A stretch of 64,000 nt of DNA, from contig NZ_SSNW01000019.1 in the NCBI RefSeq assembly GCF_004801315.1, forward strand, positions 1 to 64,000, written 5' to 3'. Shown one piece after another: positions 8,366 to 18,815 of the stretch. This stretch comes from Deinococcus sp. Arct2-2. Its GTDB lineage: Bacteria > Deinococcota > Deinococci > Deinococcales > Deinococcaceae. Both the position numbers and the translations under genes were made by a program. Within the stretch, counting starts at the first letter, position 1; each line of letters opens with the position of its first letter. The notes beneath the pieces were generated by a model that was not told where the DNA came from, did not search any database, and saw only the letters and a list, made by a program, of their open reading frames with translations.

Positions 8366-9512
8366 CCCTGACGTTAGACAATATTGTCAAGCAAGTGGGG
8401 ACACAGACCCACTTGTACCGGATGTCGCTCACCCTGCAGCCGGGTTTGAACGTGCTGCTGGGCCCCACACTGGCTGGAAAAACCTCGCTGATGCGCCTCA
8501 TGGCCGGGCTGGATCGGCCGTCAAGTGGGCGCATTGTGGTGGATGGTCAGGAGGTGACGCACCTCAGCGTACAGCAGCGGTCAGTGGCCTTCGTGTACCA
8601 GCAGTTCGTCAATTATCCCAATTTCAGCGTCTATGACAACATCGCCTCGCCGCTGAAACTTGCTGGTCTGGCTCCTCACCTGATTCGTGACCGGGTGCAG
8701 TCGGTGGCCACATTGATGCACCTGGAGCCGGTGCTCAAACGCCTGCCCGCGGAGCTCTCGGGGGGCCAGCAACAGCGGGTGGCCATTGCCCGCGCGTTGG
8801 TCAAGGAGGCCAGTCTGTTGCTGTTCGATGAGCCGCTGGTCAACTTGGATTACAAGTTGCGCGAGGAACTTCGGGCGGAGATGAGCGAGATTTTTGCTCG
8901 CCGGGAGGCGGTGGTCGTGTACAGCACCACCGAACCCTTTGAAGCGCTGACGCTGGGCGGCCAGGTCGCCGTGCTGAGTGAAGGCCGGTTGCTCCAGCAA
9001 GGCAGCGCCCTGGAGGTCTACCATCACCCCGAGACGGTGCGGGTAGGGCAGGTCTACAGCGACCCCCCGATGAACCTGCTTGAAGCTCGGCTCACAGCAG
9101 GCCGGGCCACCCTGCTCAGCGGATTGGAATTCGCGTTGCCCGCTCACATGGCGGGACTCGACGGCCTCTACCGGTTGGGGGTTCGGGCCAATCATGCCGG
9201 TCTGCAGCCCAGCGGCCCGGATAATCTGCAGTTGGCTGTCCGGGTGGATTTGGCCGAGTTGTCGGGCTCAGAGACGTACCTGCATACCACCCTCAGCGGC
9301 GCAGAGTTAAGCGGGACAGCTCAGGGGGTGCCGCCCCATGCTGCCCATCTGGTTGCGCAGTTGCCCGGGATTCACTCGGTCACTCCCGGCGAGCAGGCCA
9401 CTTTGTTTGTTGACCTGCGGCGGATGTTCGCCTTTGATGCACAGGGCCAGTTGGTCGCTGCCCCGCAGCGTCTGCCTGTGGCGGCGGCGCAGCACCCTCT
9501 GGGAAGCCGCTG

Positions 9513-9513
<1 letters not shown>
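8362..9513 (+). CDS. glpS: Glycerol ABC transporter ATP-binding protein GlpS-like
   Basis: This is a protein of about 383 residues. Its ABC domain has Walker A GPTLAGKTS, Q-loop QQFVNYP, signature LSGGQQQR and Walker B LLLFDEPL followed by NLD. The C-terminal third is the TOBE-type regulatory domain found in carbohydrate importers. The unusual Walker A (TLAG in place of the common SGxG) is typical of the GlpS subunit of the GlpSTPQUV glycerol importer described in Rhizobium leguminosarum. It is the first of six transporter genes. GlpT begins one base inside the stop codon (TGATG), so the two ATPases are coupled and probably form a heterodimer at the membrane. The start at 8362 rests on overlap with the leader ORF. 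Confidence 0.88.
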
Positions 9514-10619
<1,106 letters not shown>

Positions 10620-10656
10620 CACAGCGGCGCCAGTCCAGCAGCGGCAGGAGAAACAG

Positions 10657-11541
10657 ATGAAGACACGCAACAACAAAGCTTGGTTTCTGGTGCTTCCAGT
10701 GGTGCTGTCCGTGGCCTTCAGCGCCGTTGTTCCGCTGATGACCGTCATCAATTATTCAGTGCAGGACATCATCGGGCCAGACCAAAAGGTGTTCGTGGGG
10801 TTGGAATGGTTTAAAGAGGTGCTGCGCGATCCAGACCTGCATGGGGCCTTCCTGCGTCAACTGATCTACACGCTGGTGGTGCTGGCCATCGAGATTCCGC
10901 TGGGCATCCTGATCGCCCTGTCCTTGCCTGCACGCGGCTGGAAGGCGTCGCTGTCGCTGGTGCTGATCGCCCTGCCCTTGCTGGTGCCCTTCAATGTGGT
11001 GGGCACGATCTGGCAGATTTTTGGCCGCGCCGATATCGGGCTGGGGGGGCACTTGTTGGCCAGTTTGGGCCTCAATTACAACTACGCCACCAATCCACTC
11101 CACGCGTGGCTCACCGTGATTTTGATGGACGTCTGGCACTGGACGCCGCTGGTGGCCCTGCTGTGCTACGCCGGTCTGCGGGCCATTCCCGAAGGCTATT
11201 ATCAGGCTGCCAAAATCGATGGCGCGCGGGCCTGGGCCGTGTTCCGGTTCATCCAACTGCCCAAGCTGAGCGGCGTGCTGCTGATCGCGTTGCTGCTGCG
11301 CTTTATGGACAGCTTTATGATCTACACCGAGCCGTTCGTCCTCACGGGCGGCGGGCCGGGCAATGCCACCACCTTCTTGTCCATCTACCTCACCAAATTG
11401 GCTGTCGGGCAGTTTGACCTCGGGCCAGCGGCGGCGTTCAGTCTGGTCTACTTCCTGATTATTCAGGTGGTCAGTTTTGTGCTGTACACCGTTATTCAGC
11501 GCACCACCAACCCCGCTGCTCCCCGGCAGGACACCCCATGA
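10657..11541 (+). CDS. glpP: Glycerol ABC transporter permease GlpP-like
   Basis: This is a 294-residue inner-membrane permease of the MalF type with about six membrane helices (first one WFLVLPVVLSVAFSAVVPLM). The ABC-coupling EAA loop is visible as YYQAAKIDGARAWAVFRFIQ, near residue 190. GGGPGNATTFLS, a pattern common in carbohydrate permeases, follows. It forms the transmembrane channel with GlpQ. Its TGA overlaps the ATG of the next gene (ATGA), showing tight coupling. Substrate identity comes from the gene set, not from this protein alone. Confidence 0.88.
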   Translation: MKTRNNKAWFLVLPVVLSVAFSAVVPLMTVINYSVQDIIGPDQKVFVGLEWFKEVLRDPDLHGAFLRQLIYTLVVLAIEIPLGILIALSLPARGWKASLSLVLIALPLLVPFNVVGTIWQIFGRADIGLGGHLLASLGLNYNYATNPLHAWLTVILMDVWHWTPLVALLCYAGLRAIPEGYYQAAKIDGARAWAVFRFIQLPKLSGVLLIALLLRFMDSFMIYTEPFVLTGGGPGNATTFLSIYLTKLAVGQFDLGPAAAFSLVYFLIIQVVSFVLYTVIQRTTNPAAPRQDTP

Positions 11542-12392
11542 AGGCGGCCCTGCCCCGTGCCACGGCCCTGAAGACGCCGCACCTGCGTCCCCGGATGCGG
11601 CCCGGAAGCGTGTTGTTGCCGGTCTATTTCATCTTGCTGATGCTGCCGATCTACTGGATGATCACCATGAGCCTGAAGACCAACGAGGAGATTCTGGCAG
11701 GGTTTAGCCTTTGGCCCAGGGCGGTGACCTTCGAACACTACCGGGAGATTTTTACGAATCCTGCCTGGTACTCCGGCTACCTCAATTCCCTGACCTATGT
11801 GGCGCTCAACACGGTGATCTCTTTGGTCATCGCGTTGCCCGCCGCCTACGCCTTTTCCCGCTACAGCTTTCAGGGTGACAAACACCTGTTCTTTTGGCTG
11901 CTGACCAACCGGATGGCCCCGCCGGCTGTCTTCTTGCTGCCGTTTTTCCAGCTCTACCAGACCGTGGGCCTCTTCGACACCCATATTGGGGTGGCTCTGG
12001 CCCACTTGCTGTTCAATGTGCCGCTGGCCGTCTGGATTTTGGAAGGGTTTATGAGCGGCGTGCCCCGCGAGATCGATGAAACTGCCTATATCGATGGCTA
12101 CAGCTTCGGGCGGTTTTTCTTCCGGGTGTTTATCCCCTTGGTGCGCAGCGGTATCGGCGTCACGGCCTTTTTCTGCTTCATGTTCAGCTGGATCGAGTTG
12201 TTGCTGGCCCGTACCCTGACCAGTGTGGACGCCAAACCCATTGCGGCCGTCATGACCCGTACCGTCAGCGCGTCCGGCATGGACTGGGGCCTGCTGGCCG
12301 CAGCGGGCGTCTTGACCATCGTTCCAGGGGCGCTGGTGATCTGGTTCGTTCGCAATTACATCGCTAAAGGCTTTGCCTTAGGACGGGTTTGA
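11538..12392 (+). CDS. glpQ: Glycerol ABC transporter permease GlpQ-like
   Basis: This is a 284-residue permease of the MalG type. It has an N-terminal membrane helix (SVLLPVYFILLMLPIYWMIT), several more segments, and the EAA loop EIDETAYIDGYSFGRFFFRV near residue 178. It ends with FVRNYIAKGFALGRV, close to the usual 'KG...GAVKG' ending of this family. It pairs with GlpP in the membrane. It starts inside the stop of glpP and is followed after about 40 bases by the small membrane gene. Confidence 0.88.
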   Translation: MKAALPRATALKTPHLRPRMRPGSVLLPVYFILLMLPIYWMITMSLKTNEEILAGFSLWPRAVTFEHYREIFTNPAWYSGYLNSLTYVALNTVISLVIALPAAYAFSRYSFQGDKHLFFWLLTNRMAPPAVFLLPFFQLYQTVGLFDTHIGVALAHLLFNVPLAVWILEGFMSGVPREIDETAYIDGYSFGRFFFRVFIPLVRSGIGVTAFFCFMFSWIELLLARTLTSVDAKPIAAVMTRTVSASGMDWGLLAAAGVLTIVPGALVIWFVRNYIAKGFALGRV

Positions 12393-12431
12393 TGCGCCTG
12401 GCCCTGCGCCGTGCACAGAGGAGGAACTGAG

Positions 12432-12704
12432 ATGGCTTGGATGGCTTGGACTTGGCCCACCGCCGTGTTTATCGCCCTGATCATCGGTGCCATCGCCGTG
12501 CTGACGGTCATGGATCTCCGGTCACCGCCCGTGACCCGCAAGGGATTTTTGCCCATCGAAACCGACCGGGGCGACCGGTTCTACATCGCCATGCTCGGTC
12601 TGCTGGCCATCAACCTGACGTGGTGGGGGGTGACGGACGCCAGTCCGCTGATCGGGCTGGGCCTGTCACTGCTGTGGTTGGCCGTGACCATGCGCTGGGG
12701 CTAG
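12432..12704 (+). CDS. glpU: Small membrane protein GlpU-like (DUF2160 type)
   Basis: This is a 90-residue protein with three predicted membrane helices (WPTAVFIALIIGAIAVLTVM; FYIAMLGLLAINLTWWGV; LIGLGLSLLWLAVTMRW) and the cytoplasmic segment PVTRKGFLPIETDRGDRF. Proteins of this size and pattern (DUF2160) occur between permease and binding-protein genes in glycerol importers, where the gene is named glpU. Its exact role is not known. ATG 12432 was chosen because AGGAGG ends eight bases before it; the frame is open from GTG 12411. Confidence 0.8.
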   Translation: MAWMAWTWPTAVFIALIIGAIAVLTVMDLRSPPVTRKGFLPIETDRGDRFYIAMLGLLAINLTWWGVTDASPLIGLGLSLLWLAVTMRWG

Positions 12705-12864
12705 TTCACCCGAACACTTTCCGTGGGTACGCGGGCGAACCTTCCCTCCGCGACGATCTGCCCGGAAGCCGGTGAAGGCCCGAACCGTTTCGAGACTGTG
12801 GTGAGCGTGTCTCTGTCACCACCAGGCAGAAACGCTCTCTTGGGGCGCCAGCTGTGGAGGAAGT

Positions 12865-14631
12865 ATGAACAAACGTCAACAGGGTTTTATCCGGAAGAGT
12901 GTGCTGGTCAGTGGGGCTTTGGCGGTCGCTGCGGTGGCCACCATGATGGTGAACGCTCAGGGCACAGCTTCGAGTACAGCCAATACAGCGGCAGCCACCA
13001 AGTGGATCAACGCGGAGTTTCAGCCCTCCACCCTCACCAAAGCCCAGCAGATGAAAGAAATGCAGTGGTTTATCACTGCAGCCAAGCCCTACCGGGGCAT
13101 GACCATCACAGTGGCCTCCGAAACCCTGACCACGCACAAATACGAGTCTGAGGTGCTGGCCAAAGCCTTCACGGAGATCACGGGCATCAAGGTCAAACAC
13201 GACCTGATTCAAGAAGGCGACGTGATCGAGAAACTGCAAACCCAGTTTCAATCGGGACGCACCATTTATGACGCGTATATCAACGATTCAGATCTGATCG
13301 GCACGCACTTCCGCAACGATTACGTCCTGCCGATCAGTGATTACATCAAAGGCGCGGGAAAAGCGGTCACGTCCCCGACGCTCGACCTCAAAGATTTCAT
13401 CGGGATCAGCTTCACCACGGGCCCAGACAAAAAGCTGTATCAACTGCCTGACCAGCAGTTTGCCAACCTGTACTGGTTCCGGGCCGATTGGTTTGCACGC
13501 CCGGATCTGAAGGCCAAATTCAAGGCCAAGTACGGCTATGAGTTGGGGGTTCCCGTCAACTGGAGCGCCTACGAGGACATTGCGAACTTCTTTACCAACG
13601 ACGTCAAAACGATTGACGGCAAAAAAGTCTACGGTCACATGGACTACGGCAAAAAAGATCCGAGCTTGGGCTGGCGCTTTACGGACGCGTGGCTGAGCAT
13701 GGCCGGCAACGGAGACAAAGGCACGCCCAACGGGTTGCCCGTCGACGAGTGGGGGGTACGGGTACAGGACTGCCATCCTGTTGGTTCCAGCGTCACCCGT
13801 GGGGGCGATACCAACGGCCCCGCCGCCGTGTACGCCCTGACCAAATACGTGGACTGGCTCAAAAAGTATGCGCCGCCGGAAGCCGGAGGCATGACCTTCT
13901 CGGAGTCGGGTCCGGTGCCCGCGCAGGGCAACATCGCCCAGCAGATCTTCTGGTACACCGCCTTTACCGCCGACATGGTCAAAAAGGGCCTGCCGGTGGT
14001 GAATGCCGACGGCACCCCGAAATGGCGGATGGCGCCCAGTCCGCACGGCTCGTACTGGCGGGAAGGCACCAAGCTGGGCTATCAGGACGTGGGGGCGTGG
14101 ACGTTCCTGAAAAATACGCCCGCCAACAAAACCGCCGCCGCGTGGCTCTACGCCCAGTTCGTGACCGCCAAGACCACCAGCCTTAAGAAAAGCATCGTGG
14201 GCCTGACGTTTGTGCGTGACAGTGATATTCGCAGCAAGTACTTCACCGACAATGCCAACAAATACGGCGGGTTGATCGAATTTTACCGCTCGCCGGCCCG
14301 GGTGTCGTGGTCTCCGACCGGCACCAACATTCCCGATTATCCCAAGATGGCGCAGCTGTGGTGGCAGGCCATCGCCCCCGCCGCGGCCGGTGAAGTGACG
14401 CCGCAGCAAGCGATGGACGGGTTGGCGGAGGCCCAGGACAAGGTGCTGGCCCGGCTGCAGCGTGCAGGCATGAAGCGCTGCGCCCCGATCATGAATCCCG
14501 AAAAAACCGCCCAGTACTGGTTCGATCAGCCTGGCGCCCCTTATCCCAAGCTGGCCAACGAGAAGGAGAAGGGCCAAACAATCGCGTACAACACCTTGCT
14601 TGACGCTTGGAAAGCTGGCCGCGTGCGCTAA
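12865..14631 (+). CDS. glpV: Glycerol ABC transporter substrate-binding protein GlpV-like
   Basis: This is a 588-residue secreted binding protein. The signal peptide is basic then hydrophobic (SVLVSGALAVAAVATMMVNA, cleavage near residue 31), without a lipobox cysteine. The mature part follows the solute-binding cluster of large extracellular proteins in GlpV-type importers: MTITVASETLTTHKYESEVL, KAFTEITGIKVKHDLIQEGD, and a long Trp-rich C-terminal half. It would deliver glycerol to GlpP/GlpQ. The size of about 570 residues matches GlpV and exceeds typical maltose-type proteins. A good ribosome site (GGAGG) lies five bases upstream. It is the last gene before a strong hairpin at 14689-14719. 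Confidence 0.88.
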   Translation: MNKRQQGFIRKSVLVSGALAVAAVATMMVNAQGTASSTANTAAATKWINAEFQPSTLTKAQQMKEMQWFITAAKPYRGMTITVASETLTTHKYESEVLAKAFTEITGIKVKHDLIQEGDVIEKLQTQFQSGRTIYDAYINDSDLIGTHFRNDYVLPISDYIKGAGKAVTSPTLDLKDFIGISFTTGPDKKLYQLPDQQFANLYWFRADWFARPDLKAKFKAKYGYELGVPVNWSAYEDIANFFTNDVKTIDGKKVYGHMDYGKKDPSLGWRFTDAWLSMAGNGDKGTPNGLPVDEWGVRVQDCHPVGSSVTRGGDTNGPAAVYALTKYVDWLKKYAPPEAGGMTFSESGPVPAQGNIAQQIFWYTAFTADMVKKGLPVVNADGTPKWRMAPSPHGSYWREGTKLGYQDVGAWTFLKNTPANKTAAAWLYAQFVTAKTTSLKKSIVGLTFVRDSDIRSKYFTDNANKYGGLIEFYRSPARVSWSPTGTNIPDYPKMAQLWWQAIAPAAAGEVTPQQAMDGLAEAQDKVLARLQRAGMKRCAPIMNPEKTAQYWFDQPGAPYPKLANEKEKGQTIAYNTLLDAWKAGRVR

Positions 14632-15092
14632 GCAGGCGGAAAGCGGCCACGGCCATCACACGCCTTGGCCGCGAGGGCATGGGCCACAACGGGAGGAACG
14701 CCTGGGCCGTTCCTCCTGTGCCATTGGGTCATGGCCGTGCAGAAACCTTCCAACTGTGTGGCAGTCAGCACCACACTTTGAACGCCAGCCGCCGTGCCCA
14801 AATCGGTGCCGAGCCCGCCGTTTATGCTCAGTCTGAAACCGCCGCGCCAGAGCGGAACGAATCAAGCTGCCCTCCGGGCCACCTGAGCCGATCGGTGGGC
14901 AGCTAAAGCATGGCCCTGCAGCGCTGTTCGGCAGCGCAACCGGACGAGAGGCTGAAGGGTCGGACTGCTCCCGCTCCCCGAGTGGCGCAGCAGTCCTTGA
15001 CCACATGGTTTTTATTCAAGGCAGAGCAGCAGGGTTGATGCTGCCTGTCTGCTCCTCATTTCCCCGTGTCCAGAACGGCAAAGGAACCCACC
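14632..15092 (+). promoter_or_regulatory. Intergenic region between transporter operon and glpD
   Basis: This 461-base region holds the hairpin at 14689-14719 and, before glpD, a weak inverted repeat CCTTGA (14995-15000) and TCAAGG (15016-15021) separated by 15 bases. No TGAAC-type site like that upstream of glpS was found, so glpD may have a separate promoter. A ribosome-binding site AAGGAA lies at 15081-15086. Confidence 0.4.
14689..14719 (+). terminator. Hairpin after the glycerol transporter operon
   Basis: A 12-bp stem, ACGGGAGGAACG pairing with CGTTCCTCCTGT (one G-T pair), closes a 7-base loop 57 bases after the glpV stop. No T-run follows, which is common in GC-rich bacteria. It would separate the transporter transcript from glpD. 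Confidence 0.65.
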
Positions 15093-16646
15093 ATGAAACG
15101 TGCGGCAATATTGAACGAGATTGAAAGCACCCCCTCGTGGGATGTGCTGGTGATCGGGGGCGGGGCCAGCGGCCTGGGCACTGCCGTTGAAGCGGCCAGC
15201 CGGGGCTACCGGACACTGTTGACCGAGGCCCACGATTACGCCAAGGGCACCAGCAGCCGCAGCACCAAGCTGGTGCACGGCGGCGTGCGCTATCTGGCCC
15301 AGGGCAACGTCCCGCTCGTACGCGAGGCGCTTTACGAGCGCGGCCTCTTGAAACGGAATGCGCCGCACTTGGTTCACGAGCTGGGATTCATCGTTCCGGC
15401 TTACGACTGGTGGGCAGGCCCCTTGTACGGGATCGGCCTCAAGCTCTACGACCTGCTGGCCGGAACACTGAACCTGCAGCGCAGCCGCCTGATCGGGGCC
15501 GCCGAAGCGCTGGCCTTGGCCCCCTCCCTTAAGCCAGCAGGCCTCAAGGGCGGCGTCTTGTATTTCGACGGCCAGTTCGATGACGCCCGGCTGGCCATCA
15601 CCTTGGTGCACACGCTGAAAGACTTGGGCGGGGTGGCGCTCAACCACGCGCCGGTCACGTCCTTGCGCAAGGACAGCGCAGGCAAAGTCGTGGGCGCTAC
15701 CCTGCTCGACCGGGAAACGGGGCAGCACCACGGCGTGACGGCCAAGGTGGTCGTCAACGCGACCGGAGTGTTTGTTGACGCGGTTCGGCGCCTGGACGAT
15801 CCGGACGCGCAGGACATGCTGTCCCTCAGTCAAGGCGTGCACCTGGTGGTAGACCGCACCTTCCTCCCTGGACAGAGCGCCGTCATGGTGCCGCGTACAG
15901 ACGATGGACGCGTGCTCTTTGCCGTGCCGTGGCACGGCCACGTGGTCATCGGCACCACCGATACCCCAGTGCCGCAGGCCAGTCTCGAACCTCGGGCGCT
16001 GCCTGCCGAAGTGGATTTTATTCTCCAGACAGCGGCGCAGTACCTGACACCGGCGCCGACTCGGGCGGACGTTCAGAGTGTCTACGCCGGGCTGCGTCCG
16101 CTGGTCAAGGCGGCGCAGGGACGGGACACCAAGTCTTTGTCCCGCGATCATGTGATCCGGATTTCAGGCAGCGGCCTGATTACCCTGACCGGCGGCAAAT
16201 GGACCACCTACCGCCGAATGGGAGAAGACACCATCAACCGTGCGGCGGCGCAGGCGAACTTGCCGGCCCGGATGAGCGGCACGCCCGCCCTCCACCTGCA
16301 TGGTTGGACGGCCGATGCCCCGAGCGGCCACTGGAAGGTCTACGGTTCGGACGCGGCCCGCATTCGTGCCCTAGAGGGCGCTGACACGCTGCTGCATCCC
16401 CGACTGCCCTATACCGAGGCGGAAGTACGCTGGGCGGCGCGCTGTGAGCAGGCCAGGACGGTGGAGGACGTGCTGAGCCGCCGGCTGCGGGCCCTGCTGC
16501 TGGACGCGCAGGCGAGTGCTGAGGCCGCTCCCCGCGTCGCGGGCCTGCTGGCTGAAGAACTGGGACGCGCGGAAGGGTGGCAGGCTGAACAGATCGGAGA
16601 ATACGCAGCGCTCGCGCAGCAGTACCAACTCCCCCCCCGCCCGTGA
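15093..16646 (+). CDS. glpD: Glycerol-3-phosphate dehydrogenase (FAD-dependent, aerobic type)
   Basis: This is a protein of about 517 residues. The Rossmann FAD-binding site is at the N-terminus (DVLVIGGGASGLGTAVEAAS), followed by the GlpD hallmark TSSRSTKLVHGGVRYL. The substrate-domain motif GTTDTP and the C-terminal GSGLITLTGGKWTTYRRM are also present. It oxidises glycerol-3-phosphate to dihydroxyacetone phosphate and passes electrons to quinone at the membrane. ATG 15093 is used, with AAGGAA seven bases upstream; the frame is open from 15066. It sits after the glycerol importer, completing uptake plus oxidation, but glycerol kinase is not in this window. Confidence 0.93.
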   Translation: MKRAAILNEIESTPSWDVLVIGGGASGLGTAVEAASRGYRTLLTEAHDYAKGTSSRSTKLVHGGVRYLAQGNVPLVREALYERGLLKRNAPHLVHELGFIVPAYDWWAGPLYGIGLKLYDLLAGTLNLQRSRLIGAAEALALAPSLKPAGLKGGVLYFDGQFDDARLAITLVHTLKDLGGVALNHAPVTSLRKDSAGKVVGATLLDRETGQHHGVTAKVVVNATGVFVDAVRRLDDPDAQDMLSLSQGVHLVVDRTFLPGQSAVMVPRTDDGRVLFAVPWHGHVVIGTTDTPVPQASLEPRALPAEVDFILQTAAQYLTPAPTRADVQSVYAGLRPLVKAAQGRDTKSLSRDHVIRISGSGLITLTGGKWTTYRRMGEDTINRAAAQANLPARMSGTPALHLHGWTADAPSGHWKVYGSDAARIRALEGADTLLHPRLPYTEAEVRWAARCEQARTVEDVLSRRLRALLLDAQASAEAAPRVAGLLAEELGRAEGWQAEQIGEYAALAQQYQLPPRP

Positions 16647-17033
16647 CTGGGGCTGCCGATCCCGGAGCCCGTTGTCGGCGGCCACGAGGTTCGCAGACGC
16701 CGGAGCCCTCCGGCAGGCCAGCCGCTGAAGTTCGCTTGACTGAGATCTTTGCGAGTTTTAAAAAGGCTGTCTGGAGCGCACTTTTGGCCCTCACCGATCC
16801 GGCCACCAGCGCACAGGACACGCGGGCTTGGAGTGCGGGCCAACAGGCGGAAGCTGTATGTCCTAAAAATTTTGTTCGGAACGTAGATTCTTAGGAGTTC
16901 CGACACGCTTCTGCACCATTTCTTCAAAAACCCTGACAATTCTTCGAAAACGGTGCGCGAGACCTACGAACACTCCGCCTAATCTCTGGGCAACAGGGAA
17001 GCCACACGCTCCCTGAACACCCGGAGGAACACC
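16647..17033 (+). other. Intergenic region before the DUF4397-like gene
   Basis: This is 387 bases without a supportable gene. It contains an inverted repeat TCGGAAC/GTTCCGA around 16876-16903 (14-base centre), possibly an operator or weak terminator, then an AT-richer stretch. A CTGACA element near 16932 could be a -35 box for the next gene. The ribosome site GGAGGAAC precedes its ATG. Confidence 0.35.
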
Positions 17034-17405
17034 ATGAAGAACCTGAAACTGCCTGCCCTGACCGCCGCCCTTTTGCTGACCGCCGCTACCTTCACCGCTG
17101 CCCACGCTCAGGTCGTGAGTCAGGACGACGCCAGCGTGTACTTTGATATCGACGCGGGCAGCGCGAACATGGTCGATTTCTACATTGACGGTGCCCTCAC
17201 GGTAGCCAATGCCCGCACGGGCGACGACATCGGCGTGACCACTTTGACACCTGGTCAGCACGACATCGTGGTCAAAAGTAGTTATGGCGGCAACATCCTG
17301 AGCACCAGCACCATCAATGTCAGCGGCGGCAACTGGTACACGGTGGCTTTGGCGGCAGGTCCGTCGAGCGGCAACTACGCCCTGTCGTTCGAAAGCGGAT
17401 TCTGA
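17034..17405 (+). CDS. Secreted DUF4397-like domain protein
   Basis: This 123-residue protein has a clear signal peptide (LPALTAALLLTAATFTAAHA, cleavage after AHA). The mature part (VYFDIDAGSANMVDFYIDGA, VTTLTPGQHDIVVKSSYGG, then NWYTVALAAGPSS) is a single beta-rich domain resembling DUF4397, found in cell-surface and secreted bacterial proteins. Function is unknown; stress-related or cell-wall roles are only suggested for relatives. It appears to be monocistronic with a good ribosome site (GGAGGAACACC). It is flanked by a dead transposase piece. Confidence 0.75.
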   Translation: MKNLKLPALTAALLLTAATFTAAHAQVVSQDDASVYFDIDAGSANMVDFYIDGALTVANARTGDDIGVTTLTPGQHDIVVKSSYGGNILSTSTINVSGGNWYTVALAAGPSSGNYALSFESGF

Positions 17406-17482
17406 GCGCCCCCTGACAACTCCTACCGTCATCCTTCAGTTGTATTGATCTCGGCTGAAGTGGGCAACGTTAGACTGGGTCC

Positions 17483-17746
17483 GTGACGGACCGCTGGCTC
17501 CCGCCGCACTTCACCCGACCTCAACTCGAAGAACGTCGACTGCCTTTTCTCCACCTGCTTGAAGCGGATCAGCACACGACCCAGGAACTCGCTGAGTTCC
17601 TGGGTGTCTCCATGGGTACCACCCGCCACTGGAACTAGCGCCTGCGTCACCAGGGATCAGACACCCTCCGGGCCACCGTGACGACCGGCCGACCTCAAGC
17701 CCTGTCCAAAGAACAGCGGGAACTCCTCAAGCGGTTTCTCAACTGA
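17483..17746 (+). pseudogene. IS630-type transposase N-terminal fragment
   Basis: A frame beginning GTG reads LEERRLPFLHLLEADQHTTQ, then ELAEFLGVSMGTTRHWN with a TAG, and continues in the same frame as TLRATVTTGRPQALSKEQRE before a second stop. The helix-turn-helix followed by a 'GRPxxLSxEQ' linker is typical of the DNA-binding part of IS630-like transposases. The catalytic DDE part is missing. It is a dead remnant and differs from the IS630 element at the left end. Confidence 0.6.
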
Positions 17747-18059
17747 CATCGTGTACTTTAAATCTTGAGATGGGTTTACGCGTGCTGAACGGCATTGAGG
17801 GCAGCCAATTCGGGGAGAAGCGCTTGGCGACGCACCTGGGGAACAAGCGAGAACCATACGGTTCTCGCTCACATGCCCCAATCCGGCCAGACTTTCGGTC
17901 TCGTCACGGGGCCATCCAAAGCGCGGTAGCCCAGGCACGCCCCTACTCCACCGCAGCCCGGGCACCTCGGTGGCGCTTCGATCCCTGCGCCGCCTGGTGG
18001 TGCGCCACCAGCGGTAAGGCTGTCCTCTGCTGACCTGAGCGACGGTTCCGCAGGCCCCA
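17747..18059. other. Intergenic debris downstream of the Liv operon
   Basis: This is 313 bases with no supported gene. It contains the perfect hairpin at 17846-17869, and short frames without motifs, probably transposase remains. The Liv operon ends at 18060 on the minus strand and would run into this region. Confidence 0.35.
17846..17869 (-). terminator. Hairpin downstream of livF
   Basis: AGCGAGAACC pairs perfectly with GGTTCTCGCT around a 4-base ATAC loop. It lies about 190 bases past the livF stop in the minus direction and could end that transcript. No T-run is present on either side. It could equally be the terminus of a decayed mobile element. Confidence 0.45.
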
Positions 18060-18815
18060 CTACACCCCTAAATACGCCTTGATGATGTCGGGGTCACCCA
18101 TCAGGTCGCGGCTGGGACCGACTTTCACCAGTTTGCCCAGTTCCAACACATAGGTCCGGTCCGTGACCTTCAGCACCTGGCGCACGTTTTGTTCGACCAG
18201 CAGCACGGTCAGGCCCAGTTCCCGGAGAGAGCCGATCACTCGCATCACTTCCGACACCACCAGCGGCGCGAGGCCGAGCGAGGGTTCGTCCATCAGCAGC
18301 ACTTCGGGTTCACTCATCAGGGCGCGGCCAATGGCGACCATCTGCTGTTCTCCGCCTGACAAGGCGGCGGCGGGCGTGCTGCGTTTGTCCACCAGCCGGG
18401 GGAAAAAGTCGTAGACCTTTTGCAGGTTCTGAGTGCGGCCTGCGCGGGTGCGCGGCAGATACGCGCCCATCAACAGGTTTTCTTCTACGGTCATTTGCCC
18501 AAACAGTTGGCGGCCCATCGGCACGTGCGCCACGCCCAAATCGGTGATTTTGTGGGGGGGCACGCCGTTCAGGTTGTGCTGGCGGTACGTCGCTGTGCCC
18601 GCCCGCGCCCTCAGCATCCCCGACAGCACGCGCAAAATGGTGCTTTTGCCGCTGCCGTTGCCGCCCACCAACCCCACCAATTCCCCCTTAGAGACGTGCA
18701 GGCCCACGCCGAACACCACCTGCACTTCTCCGTAGGCCACTTCCAAGTTTTCTACGTTCAGCACGCGGTCTTGGGCATTCACGAACGAGGCTGGGCTGGG
18801 GGCAAGGCTAGTCAT
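18060..18815 (-). CDS. livF: Branched-chain amino acid-type ABC transporter ATPase LivF
   Basis: This is a 251-residue ATPase. Walker A is GGNGSGKST, signature LSGGEQQM and Walker B VLLMDEPS followed by LGLAP, with EQNV after the H-loop region. These are typical of LivF, which works with LivG under the LivHM channel. Its start overlaps the end of livG by eight bases. It is the last gene of the minus-strand operon. Members of this family also carry urea, amides or other small amphipathic substrates, so the actual substrate is uncertain. Confidence 0.9.
   Translation of the reverse strand: MTSLAPSPASFVNAQDRVLNVENLEVAYGEVQVVFGVGLHVSKGELVGLVGGNGSGKSTILRVLSGMLRARAGTATYRQHNLNGVPPHKITDLGVAHVPMGRQLFGQMTVEENLLMGAYLPRTRAGRTQNLQKVYDFFPRLVDKRSTPAAALSGGEQQMVAIGRALMSEPEVLLMDEPSLGLAPLVVSEVMRVIGSLRELGLTVLLVEQNVRQVLKVTDRTYVLELGKLVKVGPSRDLMGDPDIIKAYLGV

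Noticed and set aside
13288..14577. A 429-codon open frame on the minus strand across glpV
   Set aside because: It is antisense to the binding-protein gene, with the same shadow composition and no ribosome site or motif.
14995..15021. CCTTGA...TCAAGG as an operator of glpD
   Set aside because: The arms are short and the spacing (15 bases) is wide, and it does not match the TGAAC site before the importer; too weak to call.
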